Origin: Sphingosinicella sp942492965
GTDB lineage: Bacteria; Pseudomonadota; Alphaproteobacteria; Sphingomonadales; Sphingomonadaceae
Length of the DNA stretch: 64,000 bases
Assembly (NCBI GenBank): GCA_942492965.1
Contig: OW818656.1
Span: 1,116,001 to 1,180,000 of the forward strand
Direction: 5' to 3'
In this document: positions 8,777-16,835 of the stretch, in pieces
Layout of the letters: each line of letters opens with the position of its first letter
Numbering within the stretch: the stretch's first letter is position 1
Made by a program: the position numbers and the translations under genes
Notes under the pieces: model-generated
Databases searched by the model: none
The model's input: only the letters and a program-made list of their open reading frames with translations
Told to the model about the DNA's origin: nothing

Positions 8777-8934
8777 ATCGCCAACGGCGACGGTCTCTCG
8801 ATCGGCGGCAATCACCTGCTGCATCTTCTGCTCGCCCGCGTCCAGCTACGAAAGCGCGCTCGTCGAACAGACGAAGACGCGACCCAAGGCAAGATCGCCG
8901 ACCTCTTCGCGCTGAGCGACAGGGGCCTCGTCAT

Positions 8935-9882
8935 TCATTGGGATTTTCCGAAGAACATCAGAAGTTCCGCATTGAATGCCGGAACCACGACACTGCCGTG
9001 GCTTTCGCCGTCGAAGACCTTGAGACCGGGATAGCGCAGCCCGGAATAGGCGCGGCCGCGCAGTCGGGTTTCGAAATCGGCGAGCTGCGCCACCGGATCG
9101 GGATTGCCCAGGCGGGCGACGATCTCGGTTTCCTCGGCCTTCAGTTCGGGCGGAAGCGCAAGCACGTGGGCAAGCGTGCGCTCCTTGCCGCCGACGCCGA
9201 GAAACAGCGTCGCCTTCAGATCGTGGTGGTGGCTTGCCCAATCCGCCTCGCGCACGAGGAGGTTGCCGTCTGCCCACAGGATCGGCGGGCTGGAGAGGCC
9301 GTAGTAGCGGAAGCTTTCGGGGCGCGAGAGCAGGACGTGAAGGCCGAAAAGCCCGCCGAGCGAATGGCCGACGAGTGCGGCGTTCGCATTGTCCACCGGA
9401 TAGCGCTGCGCGATGCGCGGCTTCAGATCCGTTTCGATGAAGCGCAGGAAGGCATCGGCGGCGCCGTCCCTGATCTCCGGCCCCTCACCCACGATCTTGC
9501 GCACGAGCGCGACGTGCGGCGCATCGCCGACGGGGGTGTAGTCGCGCAGGCGCAGCGTGATCGTGTCGGCCATGCTCCGCACAGGGTAGCCGATCCCGAC
9601 CACCGCGACCGGCGGTATGTCCCCCGCATCGATCAGCACGCGGACGATTTCGGTAAACAGCGCGAAGTGCCCGTCGGCATCGAGAAGATAGACGACAGGG
9701 AGGCGCGCATCCGGGCGTGTTTCGGGCGGGATGAACACGTGGATGCGGTGGTCCGCGCCTGTATCGCGCGATGGCATGTCGAACATCGCGGCCGCAGCGC
9801 CTAGCGTGCTGCGCGTGATGTCCGATGCCACGGCGGGAACCGGGGCCAACAGCAGCACGGCAAGCAGAAACCCCCGTATCAT
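8935..9882 (-). CDS. secreted esterase-D/feruloyl-esterase-like hydrolase
   Basis: The 315-residue protein has a signal peptide (MIRGFLLAVLLLAPVPAVA) and the layout of the putative esterase family (PF00756: esterase D, siderophore and feruloyl esterases). Visible are RLPVVYLLDADGHF, the nucleophile elbow GHSLGGLFGLH and a late DGESHGSVV His segment. The ATG at 9882 overlaps the stop of the NTF2-like gene (ATGA). The family cleaves carboxylic esters, so a periplasmic ester substrate is likely. It is the last gene of a coupled three-gene set. Confidence 0.82.
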   Translation of the reverse strand: MIRGFLLAVLLLAPVPAVASDITRSTLGAAAAMFDMPSRDTGADHRIHVFIPPETRPDARLPVVYLLDADGHFALFTEIVRVLIDAGDIPPVAVVGIGYPVRSMADTITLRLRDYTPVGDAPHVALVRKIVGEGPEIRDGAADAFLRFIETDLKPRIAQRYPVDNANAALVGHSLGGLFGLHVLLSRPESFRYYGLSSPPILWADGNLLVREADWASHHHDLKATLFLGVGGKERTLAHVLALPPELKAEETEIVARLGNPDPVAQLADFETRLRGRAYSGLRYPGLKVFDGESHGSVVVPAFNAELLMFFGKSQ

Positions 9883-10268
9883 TCGCCGGTCTCCAGATCG
9901 TCGATGCCTTTTGCATCCGCGTCGTGGGCATAGAAGCATTTGTTGACGATGATCCATGCGCCATTCCGCTGCGCAAGCGTCAGATAATCCGTGTAGTATC
10001 GTCCCCGGAACCAGTCGACGACGCGAACGACCGCGACCGGGCCGGTGCGATCGATGAGATCGATCCGCCATTCCGTGCGCGCATCGCCATCGTAGGGCGT
10101 TTGCAGCATCCCTACGAACGCATCGAGATCACGGCGAACCTCGTTGCCGTCGCGCCAGCCTTGAAAGCGCGCTTCGGGATCGAAGACCTGTCGGAGCGCC
10201 GCTTCGTCGCCCGCAACCATCGCGTGGTAATAGGCCTCGACCACGCCGCGGATCGCATCTTCACTCAC
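9879..10268 (-). CDS. NTF2-fold protein (SnoaL / lumazine-binding-like)
   Basis: The 129-residue protein has a one-domain NTF2-like layout: N-terminal helix VVEAYYHAMVAGDEAALRQVF, then FDPEARFQG, AVVRVVDWFRGRYYTDYLTL and GAWIIVNKCFYAHD. It resembles the putative lumazine-binding group (PF12893) of small ligand-binding or enzyme proteins. It has no signal peptide. Four-base ATGA overlaps on both sides couple it to the PLP enzyme upstream and the esterase downstream. Function unknown. Confidence 0.75.
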   Translation of the reverse strand: MSEDAIRGVVEAYYHAMVAGDEAALRQVFDPEARFQGWRDGNEVRRDLDAFVGMLQTPYDGDARTEWRIDLIDRTGPVAVVRVVDWFRGRYYTDYLTLAQRNGAWIIVNKCFYAHDADAKGIDDLETGE

Positions 10269-11470
10269 AACTCTTCTCCCGCCGCCTTGAGATCAGCCGC
10301 AAACCGCCCGGCGAGCGCACCGTCACCAGCGCCGATATTGAGATGAAGCCCCGGCGGCTCCGTCACCGCGAGCGTGAACCAGCCGCGCCCGGCCATGCGC
10401 TGATGCACGGCCTTCATATCATGGCACGGCGATGTGACCACGACGAGGCTGAACAGCGGATCACCGAGAACGGCGAAACCCGGTACAGCGTTGATCGCAT
10501 CGACGAATGCGCGGCGCGCGGCAGAAAGGTCGTGCGCGAGCCTGCGATATCCGTCGATACCCAGATAGCGTGCGACCGCCCATGCCGATGCGAACGGCGC
10601 GCCCGGCGCGGTTCCGGCCAGCGTTTCCGTCGCCATCGTCGGCAGCGGGTGATCCGAATAGACGAAATCGATGGCTTGCGCGGCCTCATCAGCAAGCAGA
10701 AGCACTGACGCGCCTTTTGCGGCATAACCGTGCTTGTGGAAATCGGCGGACATCGAGGAGACGCCGGGCACGTTCAAGCCGCAGGGCGGAATCGCCTCCC
10801 CGTTCATGCGCTGGAACGGCGCGAGAAAGCCGGACATGCAGGCATCGACGTGAAGCCAGAGACCGCGTTCCCGCGCGAGCGCGCCGAAGGCGGCGACATC
10901 ATCCTCAAGGCCATAGGCATAGGACGGAAACGAAACATACAGCATTCGCGTCCGCGGCGTGATCGCGGCGGCCATTGCCGCGAGGTCGGCGCGGTGATCC
11001 TGCCCCACGGGAACACGGATGAGCCGCGCCCCCAGAAGCGCCGCCGCCTTGTCGATGCACGGATGCGCCGACCACGCCGCCACGATCTCGGGCGCGCCAT
11101 CGGCAGGTTCCATGCTCTGCAGGCAGGCGCGGAGGGCAAGGATCACGCTTTCGGTGCCGCCCGAAGTGAGCCTCGCCGTCGTGCCCTCCGGCGCTTCCAG
11201 CAGTTCGAGCGCCCATTGCTGAAGGTCGCTTTGCATCTGCCTTATGCCCGGCGGCTGCGGCAGGCCGGGATAGGAGGAGACGCGGCCAGCATGGGCGAAC
11301 ATGCCATAGGCCTCCGCAGCGATCGCCGAGACGTCAGGCGCCGCGAAGAAACGCCGCGCGAAGCCAATGTCGCGCACGGCATCAGCGTCCTGCCGCGCGA
11401 ACTCCCGAAGCCGCTGGCTGACGGCATCGGCGGAAAGACCTTCCGACGCGAAGGGAACGCGATGAGACAT
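10265..11470 (-). CDS. PLP-dependent group II decarboxylase / sphingosine-phosphate-lyase-like enzyme
   Basis: The 401-residue protein is a fold-type I PLP enzyme. LTSGGTESVILAL (101-113) binds the cofactor phosphate, HVDACMSG has the Asp (D209) that pairs with the pyridine nitrogen, and SADFHKHGYAAKG has the Schiff-base lysine (K246). The spacing SxDxHKxGxAxKG is that of sphingosine-1-phosphate lyase and group II amino-acid decarboxylases. Likely reaction: decarboxylation or retro-aldol cleavage of an amino-acid-like substrate. The ATG at 11470 is chosen because longer frames lose similarity. Confidence 0.83.
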   Translation of the reverse strand: MSHRVPFASEGLSADAVSQRLREFARQDADAVRDIGFARRFFAAPDVSAIAAEAYGMFAHAGRVSSYPGLPQPPGIRQMQSDLQQWALELLEAPEGTTARLTSGGTESVILALRACLQSMEPADGAPEIVAAWSAHPCIDKAAALLGARLIRVPVGQDHRADLAAMAAAITPRTRMLYVSFPSYAYGLEDDVAAFGALARERGLWLHVDACMSGFLAPFQRMNGEAIPPCGLNVPGVSSMSADFHKHGYAAKGASVLLLADEAAQAIDFVYSDHPLPTMATETLAGTAPGAPFASAWAVARYLGIDGYRRLAHDLSAARRAFVDAINAVPGFAVLGDPLFSLVVVTSPCHDMKAVHQRMAGRGWFTLAVTEPPGLHLNIGAGDGALAGRFAADLKAAGEEL

Positions 11471-11496
11471 GAACCTGGCCTTGAAAAGAACCACGA

Positions 11497-11528
11497 CGCT
11501 CCGGCGATGCGCGGGCACCGCCGGAGCG
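11497..11528. terminator. hairpin between TBDR and PLP enzyme genes
   Basis: CGCTCCGGCG (11497-11506) pairs perfectly with CGCCGGAGCG (11519-11528) over a 12-nt loop. On the minus strand it lies 10 nt after the TBDR stop and is followed by a TTCTTTTC stretch. It probably attenuates transcription from the receptor gene into the PLP operon. Confidence 0.5.
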
Positions 11529-11537
11529 CGGGTGCGA

Positions 11538-13760
11538 CTAGAAGTTGAACGACAGTTCGACGCCGTAGGTGCGCGGCGGCTGCAGGAACGCGACCGTGAA
11601 GAGGCCCGGCACATTCGTTGCGTAGGAAGCGACGGTCTCGTTGGTGAGGTTTCTGCCATAGAGGCTGAGCGACCAGCTGCCGTCGGCGGCCTTCACGCCC
11701 ACCTTGCCGCCGAGCCACCAGTAAGCGCTCTGCCGGGAAGAATCCGGTGAACCGGCAAGCAGCGCATAGCCATCCCGCCAGCTCGCTTCACCGAAGGCGA
11801 ACAGGTTCAGCGTTTCGGTGACCGGCTGGTCGAACGACAGGCTTGTGTTGATGCTCCACGGCGAGCTGTAGGCCGGGCGCAGGCCCTTGTTCGCGCCGCC
11901 GGTGATTTCCGAATTGATGTAGCCGACGCCGAGCGACCAGGTGAGCTCTGGCGTCAGTACCGCTGCCGCATCAAGCTCGAAACCATAAGTGCGGACACCG
12001 GGTTCGTTTGCCGTGACATAGCGGAATGCCGCAGAGTCGTAGATCAGCGTCTGCTGATCCTTCACCTTCATGTAGAAGTTGGTGAGATTGAAGCGCAGCT
12101 TGCGATCGAACAACATGCTCCTGAGGCCGAGTTCGAATGAGTCGATATATTCGGGCTTCACGCTTCCGCCCGAGAAGCCGGAGTTGAAACTGGCGTTGAA
12201 GCCGCCACCCTTGAAGCCGTGCGCGTATTTCGCGAACGTCGAGACATCATCGGTCCAGTCGATCGTGAAGGTCAGGTCGCCGGTCAGCGCCTTGTCGGTG
12301 ACCTTGTTGCGGGTGGTGCCAAGCTCGACCAGTGCATCGAATTCGGTCGGCGCCGGATCGTCCGCCGTCAGCATATCGACATAGTCGCCGAAATCCGGGT
12401 CGGTGCCATCGATACCGAGTGCTTCCAGAACGCGGATCCCGCGCTTGTTGATCGTGTAGCGAAGCCCGCCAGTGACGCTGAAGCGATCACTAAAGCGATT
12501 GGTCGCCGAGCCGAAGGCCGCGTAGCTCTTCGTCGTCGAGCGGGAATCGTCGATCGTGCTTGCGCCCGCGATCACGCTTCCCGTGTTCACGCCGAACAGG
12601 AAGTTCTGATAGTTCTTCAGCGTATCCCGGTAATAATAGAGGCCCGTGAGCCAGGTGAAATTCCCGCCCGAGGGCGAGGCAAGGCGGACTTCCTGCGAGA
12701 ACTGGTTCTGCTTCTGGTCGTTGCGCGCCGTCGCCACGAAGGTGCCAGCGCCGGACGGCCCCCAGTTGAGGTCCGGATCGCCTTCCTGAATCGCCGAAAC
12801 ATCATAGGCGCGCGCGCTGGTGATCGACGCGAGCGTCATTTCGTTCGGAAACGTGTAATAGATGTTGAGCGCACCGCCGCCGACCTTGCGGAAGCCATTG
12901 TTCCAGACGTCGCCAGTCGCCTCGCGATCCGTGATGTCCGGGGTCAGCTTCACGATGTCCGGCGGCCCGAAATAGCCGTGCGAATCGTGATTGTTGTAGT
13001 CGTCGTAATCGCCCGTCAGCAGGATCGTCAGATCCTCCGTCGGCGTGAACGCGAGCTGGCCGCGGAACGACCATGCGTCCGTGCTGTCGAGCGGCTTGTC
13101 GAGCGAGACATTGCGGCCATAACCGTCGTTCTTGATGCGGGCGATGCCGATCTTTCCAGCGAGCTTGCCCGGCACGATCGGGCCGCTGACGACGCCCATA
13201 GCGGTCAGCTCATCGTAGTTGCCGTAGCTGATCTTGCCCTTGACCTTGAAGTCGTCGGACGGGCGCTCGGTGACGATATTGATCGAGCCCGCCGTGACGT
13301 TGCGCCCCTGCAGCGTGCCCTGCGGCCCGCGCAGCACCTCGACGCGTTCGATATCGATAAGGTTCGTCGTGAACCCGGCCGCGCGGCCGATGTAGACATC
13401 ATCGAGAATGACCGCGACGCCCGTTTCGAAACCGGGGGCATTGTCGGCCGAGTTGATGCCGCGAATGCTGATCGAGGTGCTGAGCGTCGTCAGACGACTA
13501 AAATTCAGGTTGGGAATGCTGTAGGACATGTCCTGCACATTGTTGAAATTGTGCAGTTCGATCGATTCGGAATCGAAAGCCGTCACGGAGATCGGCACGT
13601 TCTGCAGCGACTCCTGCTGTTTGCGCGCCGTGACGATGATTTCGGGAAGCGCGACGGCTTCGTTCTCCGCCGCGAGAACCGGGCTGCAGAATGCCGCCAT
13701 GGCTATCGCAGGCAATGCACCGGCGAGAAGCGCCTGCCGGAATTTTTTATTGTAGATCAT
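11538..13760 (-). CDS. TonB-dependent outer-membrane receptor (module 2)
   Basis: The 740-residue protein has a signal peptide ending SPVLAAE, a TonB box LPEIIVTARKQ, a plug (YSIPNLNFSRL, IERVEVLRGPQGTLQGRN) and a barrel ending YGVELSFNF. It belongs to the large sphingomonad TBDR group whose substrates are mostly unassigned. It is flanked downstream by the PLP/NTF2/esterase set and upstream by the GGT-like gene on the same strand, so it probably imports their shared substrate or product. Confidence 0.93.
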   Translation of the reverse strand: MIYNKKFRQALLAGALPAIAMAAFCSPVLAAENEAVALPEIIVTARKQQESLQNVPISVTAFDSESIELHNFNNVQDMSYSIPNLNFSRLTTLSTSISIRGINSADNAPGFETGVAVILDDVYIGRAAGFTTNLIDIERVEVLRGPQGTLQGRNVTAGSINIVTERPSDDFKVKGKISYGNYDELTAMGVVSGPIVPGKLAGKIGIARIKNDGYGRNVSLDKPLDSTDAWSFRGQLAFTPTEDLTILLTGDYDDYNNHDSHGYFGPPDIVKLTPDITDREATGDVWNNGFRKVGGGALNIYYTFPNEMTLASITSARAYDVSAIQEGDPDLNWGPSGAGTFVATARNDQKQNQFSQEVRLASPSGGNFTWLTGLYYYRDTLKNYQNFLFGVNTGSVIAGASTIDDSRSTTKSYAAFGSATNRFSDRFSVTGGLRYTINKRGIRVLEALGIDGTDPDFGDYVDMLTADDPAPTEFDALVELGTTRNKVTDKALTGDLTFTIDWTDDVSTFAKYAHGFKGGGFNASFNSGFSGGSVKPEYIDSFELGLRSMLFDRKLRFNLTNFYMKVKDQQTLIYDSAAFRYVTANEPGVRTYGFELDAAAVLTPELTWSLGVGYINSEITGGANKGLRPAYSSPWSINTSLSFDQPVTETLNLFAFGEASWRDGYALLAGSPDSSRQSAYWWLGGKVGVKAADGSWSLSLYGRNLTNETVASYATNVPGLFTVAFLQPPRTYGVELSFNF

Positions 13761-13777
13761 GGTTTCCCCCTTTTTTG

Positions 13778-13790
13778 ATTCAAGTTGAAT
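13778..13790 (-). promoter_or_regulatory. 13-bp palindrome upstream of TBDR
   Basis: ATTCAA-G-TTGAAT is a perfect dyad 18 nt upstream of the TBDR start and 5 nt after the GGT-like stop. The position fits an operator for a TBDR-specific promoter. No second copy was found in the window. Confidence 0.4.
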
Positions 13791-13795
13791 TCGTC

Positions 13796-15490
13796 TTATG
13801 CTGCAAGCGCGGTCGAGGTTCGCCGCGGATCACCGCAGGCGAAGGCTTCCCCGTTCTCCGAGACGTGAATGGCTTCGAACGCGCCGTGTCGCGAACTCCA
13901 CGGGTTGACGCGCTCGACAAGAATCCCAGCCGTTTCGGCCGCACCGATCAGGGAGTCGCCGAGATCGGTCTCGACCGTCATGCGATACTGACCGTCGACA
14001 AGTCCGCCGAACGACGGACGCTCGATACTCTCCGCAAGCGGCATACCGAAATCGACGATGTTGGTAATGTTCTGGACAAGGTTGCAGACGAGGCTGGTGC
14101 TCGGCGATCCGCCGGCGAGAAAAGGCCGCCCGCCGCGGAACACCATGCTCGGACAGATGAGCACGGTAACGCGGTCCCCCGGCCTCGGCATCGTGTTCAG
14201 GAAATGATTGCCGGGACCGCAGATGCTGACGCCGTGCACGAACAACCCGTTCGCCCAGGGCAGCGACAGCGTGGAATGCAGTGCGGTCGCGATGTTGCCG
14301 GCGCGGTCGATGACCGTGAGGTGACAGCTCCCGGGGCCGTGCGGCGCGGCGCCCGGCGCTGGCGCAGCACCCTTCAGAATCTTCGCGTAGCGTTCCGCCG
14401 CATGATCCTTCGAGGCAATGCGTTCGACGTCGAGCGGCGCTGTGCGCGGATCGTGATACGCCATGCCCGTGACAAGCACGTCGCGCGCAGCGAGCATCAT
14501 CCGTGTCAGCGTTTCGGGAGACTCGCTCGCCGGACCATTCTTGCGAATATCCATCAGCTCGATCATGTTGAGCATCTCGATGAGATGCAGCCCACCCGTA
14601 TCCGGCGGCACCGATCCGAGGATTTCGAGATCGCGGTATTGACCCTTGACCGGGTCTTCCCAGCGCACCTGATACGCGGCGAACTCCTCGGGCGTGAGAG
14701 CGCCGCCCGCCGCATTGACGGTTGCGCAAAAATCCTTCGCGAAACCGCCCGTGTAAAACCACCGGCTGCCCTCTTCGCCGAGCCGCTGGAGCGTTTCGGC
14801 GGCGCCGGGTTGAACGAGCTTTTCGCCGGGATTGAGGATCGCCCGGCGCGGCATGAAGATCGAGCGCCCTTCAGCGGTGCGCGCAAGCATGGCCTGACGG
14901 CTATACACCTCCCCCCAGAGCGAGGGGTGACAGGCAATGCCGTCTCGCGCGAAACCGATCGCCGGTTTCAGCAGGCGCGCCACGGGCATCGTTCCGAACG
15001 TGGACGCCGCCGCCTCGAACGCCGCCCAGAACCCCGGCACACACGCCATGCGACCCGTCGCCGTGTCCGCCTCAGTCAGAACGGGGGCGAGGCTGCGCGG
15101 CGCGTTAACGTTGCCGTTGAGGTAGCGGGTCCGGCCGGTGGCGGCATCGTGGTACATCATCGACATGCAGCCGGTGACGGTGGTCAGATGCGGTTCGATC
15201 ACGGTCTGCGCCGCCGCCGCCGCGAGCAGGGCATCACAGGCGTTGCCGCCCTCGCGCAGAATCCCCACGGCAACCTCCGTGGCCCAGGGATGCCCCGTGA
15301 TCGCAAGGCCATTACGGCCCCGCGCCGGCGTCTTCCTGCCGAAGGCGCCGCTGGACATATCCGCCTCCCCGCCGCTCGCGGCAACACGCGCGCCGGAGCC
15401 CTGCGCGGCAGCCGACGAGCGCGGCAGCACAAGCCCCGCAGCGGCAGCTGAAGCCAGAAGACCGCGCCGTCCGATCTGAACCAAATCCAT
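13796..15490 (-). CDS. gamma-glutamyltranspeptidase-family Ntn hydrolase with changed active site
   Basis: The 564-residue protein has a Tat-type signal (IGRRGLLASAAAAGLVL) and covers the whole GGT fold (GHPWATEVAVGILREGGNACDA through SMVFRGGRPFLAGGSP). In typical GGT the nucleophile region reads TTHxS; here it is S388-C389-H390-L-T, so Ser replaces the N-terminal nucleophile Thr. The oxyanion glycine pair (SPGGS) reads SPSTS (462-466). The glutamate-binding RE motif region reads GNVNAP. These changes argue for a different substrate. Starting at ATG 15490 places the Tat motif at the N-terminus; a GTG at 15538 is the alternative. Confidence 0.83.
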   Translation of the reverse strand: MDLVQIGRRGLLASAAAAGLVLPRSSAAAQGSGARVAASGGEADMSSGAFGRKTPARGRNGLAITGHPWATEVAVGILREGGNACDALLAAAAAQTVIEPHLTTVTGCMSMMYHDAATGRTRYLNGNVNAPRSLAPVLTEADTATGRMACVPGFWAAFEAAASTFGTMPVARLLKPAIGFARDGIACHPSLWGEVYSRQAMLARTAEGRSIFMPRRAILNPGEKLVQPGAAETLQRLGEEGSRWFYTGGFAKDFCATVNAAGGALTPEEFAAYQVRWEDPVKGQYRDLEILGSVPPDTGGLHLIEMLNMIELMDIRKNGPASESPETLTRMMLAARDVLVTGMAYHDPRTAPLDVERIASKDHAAERYAKILKGAAPAPGAAPHGPGSCHLTVIDRAGNIATALHSTLSLPWANGLFVHGVSICGPGNHFLNTMPRPGDRVTVLICPSMVFRGGRPFLAGGSPSTSLVCNLVQNITNIVDFGMPLAESIERPSFGGLVDGQYRMTVETDLGDSLIGAAETAGILVERVNPWSSRHGAFEAIHVSENGEAFACGDPRRTSTALAA

Positions 15491-15705
15491 TCCCCCTGCA
15501 CCACACGGGCCACGGATTTCATCCACCGCCCGACACACAGGAAGGCTATCGACACACCGCCCAACCGGAATGACCTATCGTTACTACTTTTTGACAATGC
15601 GGAACCTACCGCCTGAAACGCAGAAAAATCATCGAAATTTCAACCGTATACAGGAGAGGCCCAGTGACCTGCGGCCCCGCCCCGACGGTATCGGGAGGGC
15701 TCGCC

Positions 15706-15721
15706 ATGCACGATCATGCAT
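15706..15721 (+). promoter_or_regulatory. inverted repeat upstream of araC-type gene
   Basis: ATGCA-cgatca-TGCAT lies 55 nt before the regulator start, in the 285-nt divergent gap between the GGT-like and AraC genes. It could be an operator, but AraC sites are often direct repeats, so this is a weak call. The rest of the gap shows only a short GAAATTTC dyad at 15634-15641. Confidence 0.3.
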
Positions 15722-15775
15722 TATAGTATCCACATCAGAGCAGGTGATCGAACACACCGGCACAGGGGCGCGAAC

Positions 15776-16831
15776 ATGCAGCAAACAGTGATGCCGCCCG
15801 GCGGGGAAAGGCCATTCTACCGGAAGGCCGACAGCCCAGAGCATTTCCGCTGCTTCAGCAAAAGCGCGCTCGTCGATGCCGTTGCACAGACCCGGGGTAC
15901 CGACCTCGTACCGTTCGAAGCCGCGTGCGAACGCATCGCGCTTGCCTATTCCGAAGGGATGCCGATGCAGGGTGAGCAGGAAATCCTGTTCTTCTCGAAC
16001 GATCTCGGCCTCGTGACCTCCGATGTCACCTACGACCGCGAGTTCGATTACGATTTCGTTTTCGAGAACCTGAGCTTCATCCAGTTCCGTTTCGAAGGCC
16101 GCTCGTTTGAAGATGCGGGAACGGACGAGGCGCTGCTCGTGCATCGGCCGGGCTTCTCCGTATCGTCGGCGCCCACGGGCCACGAAAGGCGCAGCCGCAT
16201 GTTGCTCTCGGAGCCCTGGCGCACGGTTACGCCCTTCTTCGGCGGGGATGCGGCGGAACGCCTGCTCGAGGAGGAAGAGGGAGACGTGCAGCAGGCCGCT
16301 CACGCCTTCCGCCGCTGGCAGGCGCGGCACGCGCAAGTGAACCATCCGCTGACGCCAGCGATGTCGGACGCAGCGCACGCCGTGCGGACCTGCAAGTTCA
16401 CAGGCTCGCTGCGCCGCGCCTTTCTGGAAGCAAAAACGGTGGAGCTGCTCTGCCTCGCCATCGCCTTCATCAACGATGGCATCCACGACCGGCAGGACGT
16501 CCCGCTCTCCCGGCGCGACCAGACACGGCTGGACGATGCGCGCGACATCATGGACCGGAATTTCGCGAACCCGCCGACCCTCTCGGTGCTCAGCCGCATG
16601 GCCGGGCTCAATCGCCGCAAGCTGACGAGCGGTTTCCGGAGCCGCTTCGGAACCACCGTCCTTAAATACTGCGTGGATCGGCGCATGTCGCACGCGCGCG
16701 AACTTCTGGAGAGCGGCGAATCCATTGCCGACGTCGCGGAAAAAGTGGGCTACGCGGACCAGACCAGCTTCAGCCGCGCGTTCCGCCAGTTCCATGGCCG
16801 CCCGCCGAAATATTTCCAGCCGCAGCCGTGA
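15776..16831 (+). CDS. AraC-family transcriptional regulator
   Basis: The 351-residue protein has an N-terminal ligand-binding region and a C-terminal double HTH: FANPPTLSVLSRMAGLNRRKLTSGF and GESIADVAEKVGYADQTSFSRAFRQ followed by GRPPKYF, as in the AraC/XylS family. The ATG at 15776 follows GGGGCG; an in-frame ATG at 15716 is possible but lies inside the inverted repeat. It is divergent from the GGT-like gene and directly upstream of the POT carrier, so it probably controls one or both. Confidence 0.85.
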   Translation: MQQTVMPPGGERPFYRKADSPEHFRCFSKSALVDAVAQTRGTDLVPFEAACERIALAYSEGMPMQGEQEILFFSNDLGLVTSDVTYDREFDYDFVFENLSFIQFRFEGRSFEDAGTDEALLVHRPGFSVSSAPTGHERRSRMLLSEPWRTVTPFFGGDAAERLLEEEEGDVQQAAHAFRRWQARHAQVNHPLTPAMSDAAHAVRTCKFTGSLRRAFLEAKTVELLCLAIAFINDGIHDRQDVPLSRRDQTRLDDARDIMDRNFANPPTLSVLSRMAGLNRRKLTSGFRSRFGTTVLKYCVDRRMSHARELLESGESIADVAEKVGYADQTSFSRAFRQFHGRPPKYFQPQP

Positions 16832-16835
16832 GACG

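Noticed and set aside
7583..9034. 483-codon plus-strand frame over MFS gene and the 8.7-8.9 kb gap
   Set aside because: Most of it is antisense to the MFS gene. The part in the gap reads smoothly but shows no known domain and no start of its own.
12219..13778. 519-codon open frame antisense to the module 2 TBDR
   Set aside because: Same reasoning: a frame opened by GC-rich third positions of the real gene, with no family, ribosome site or promoter.
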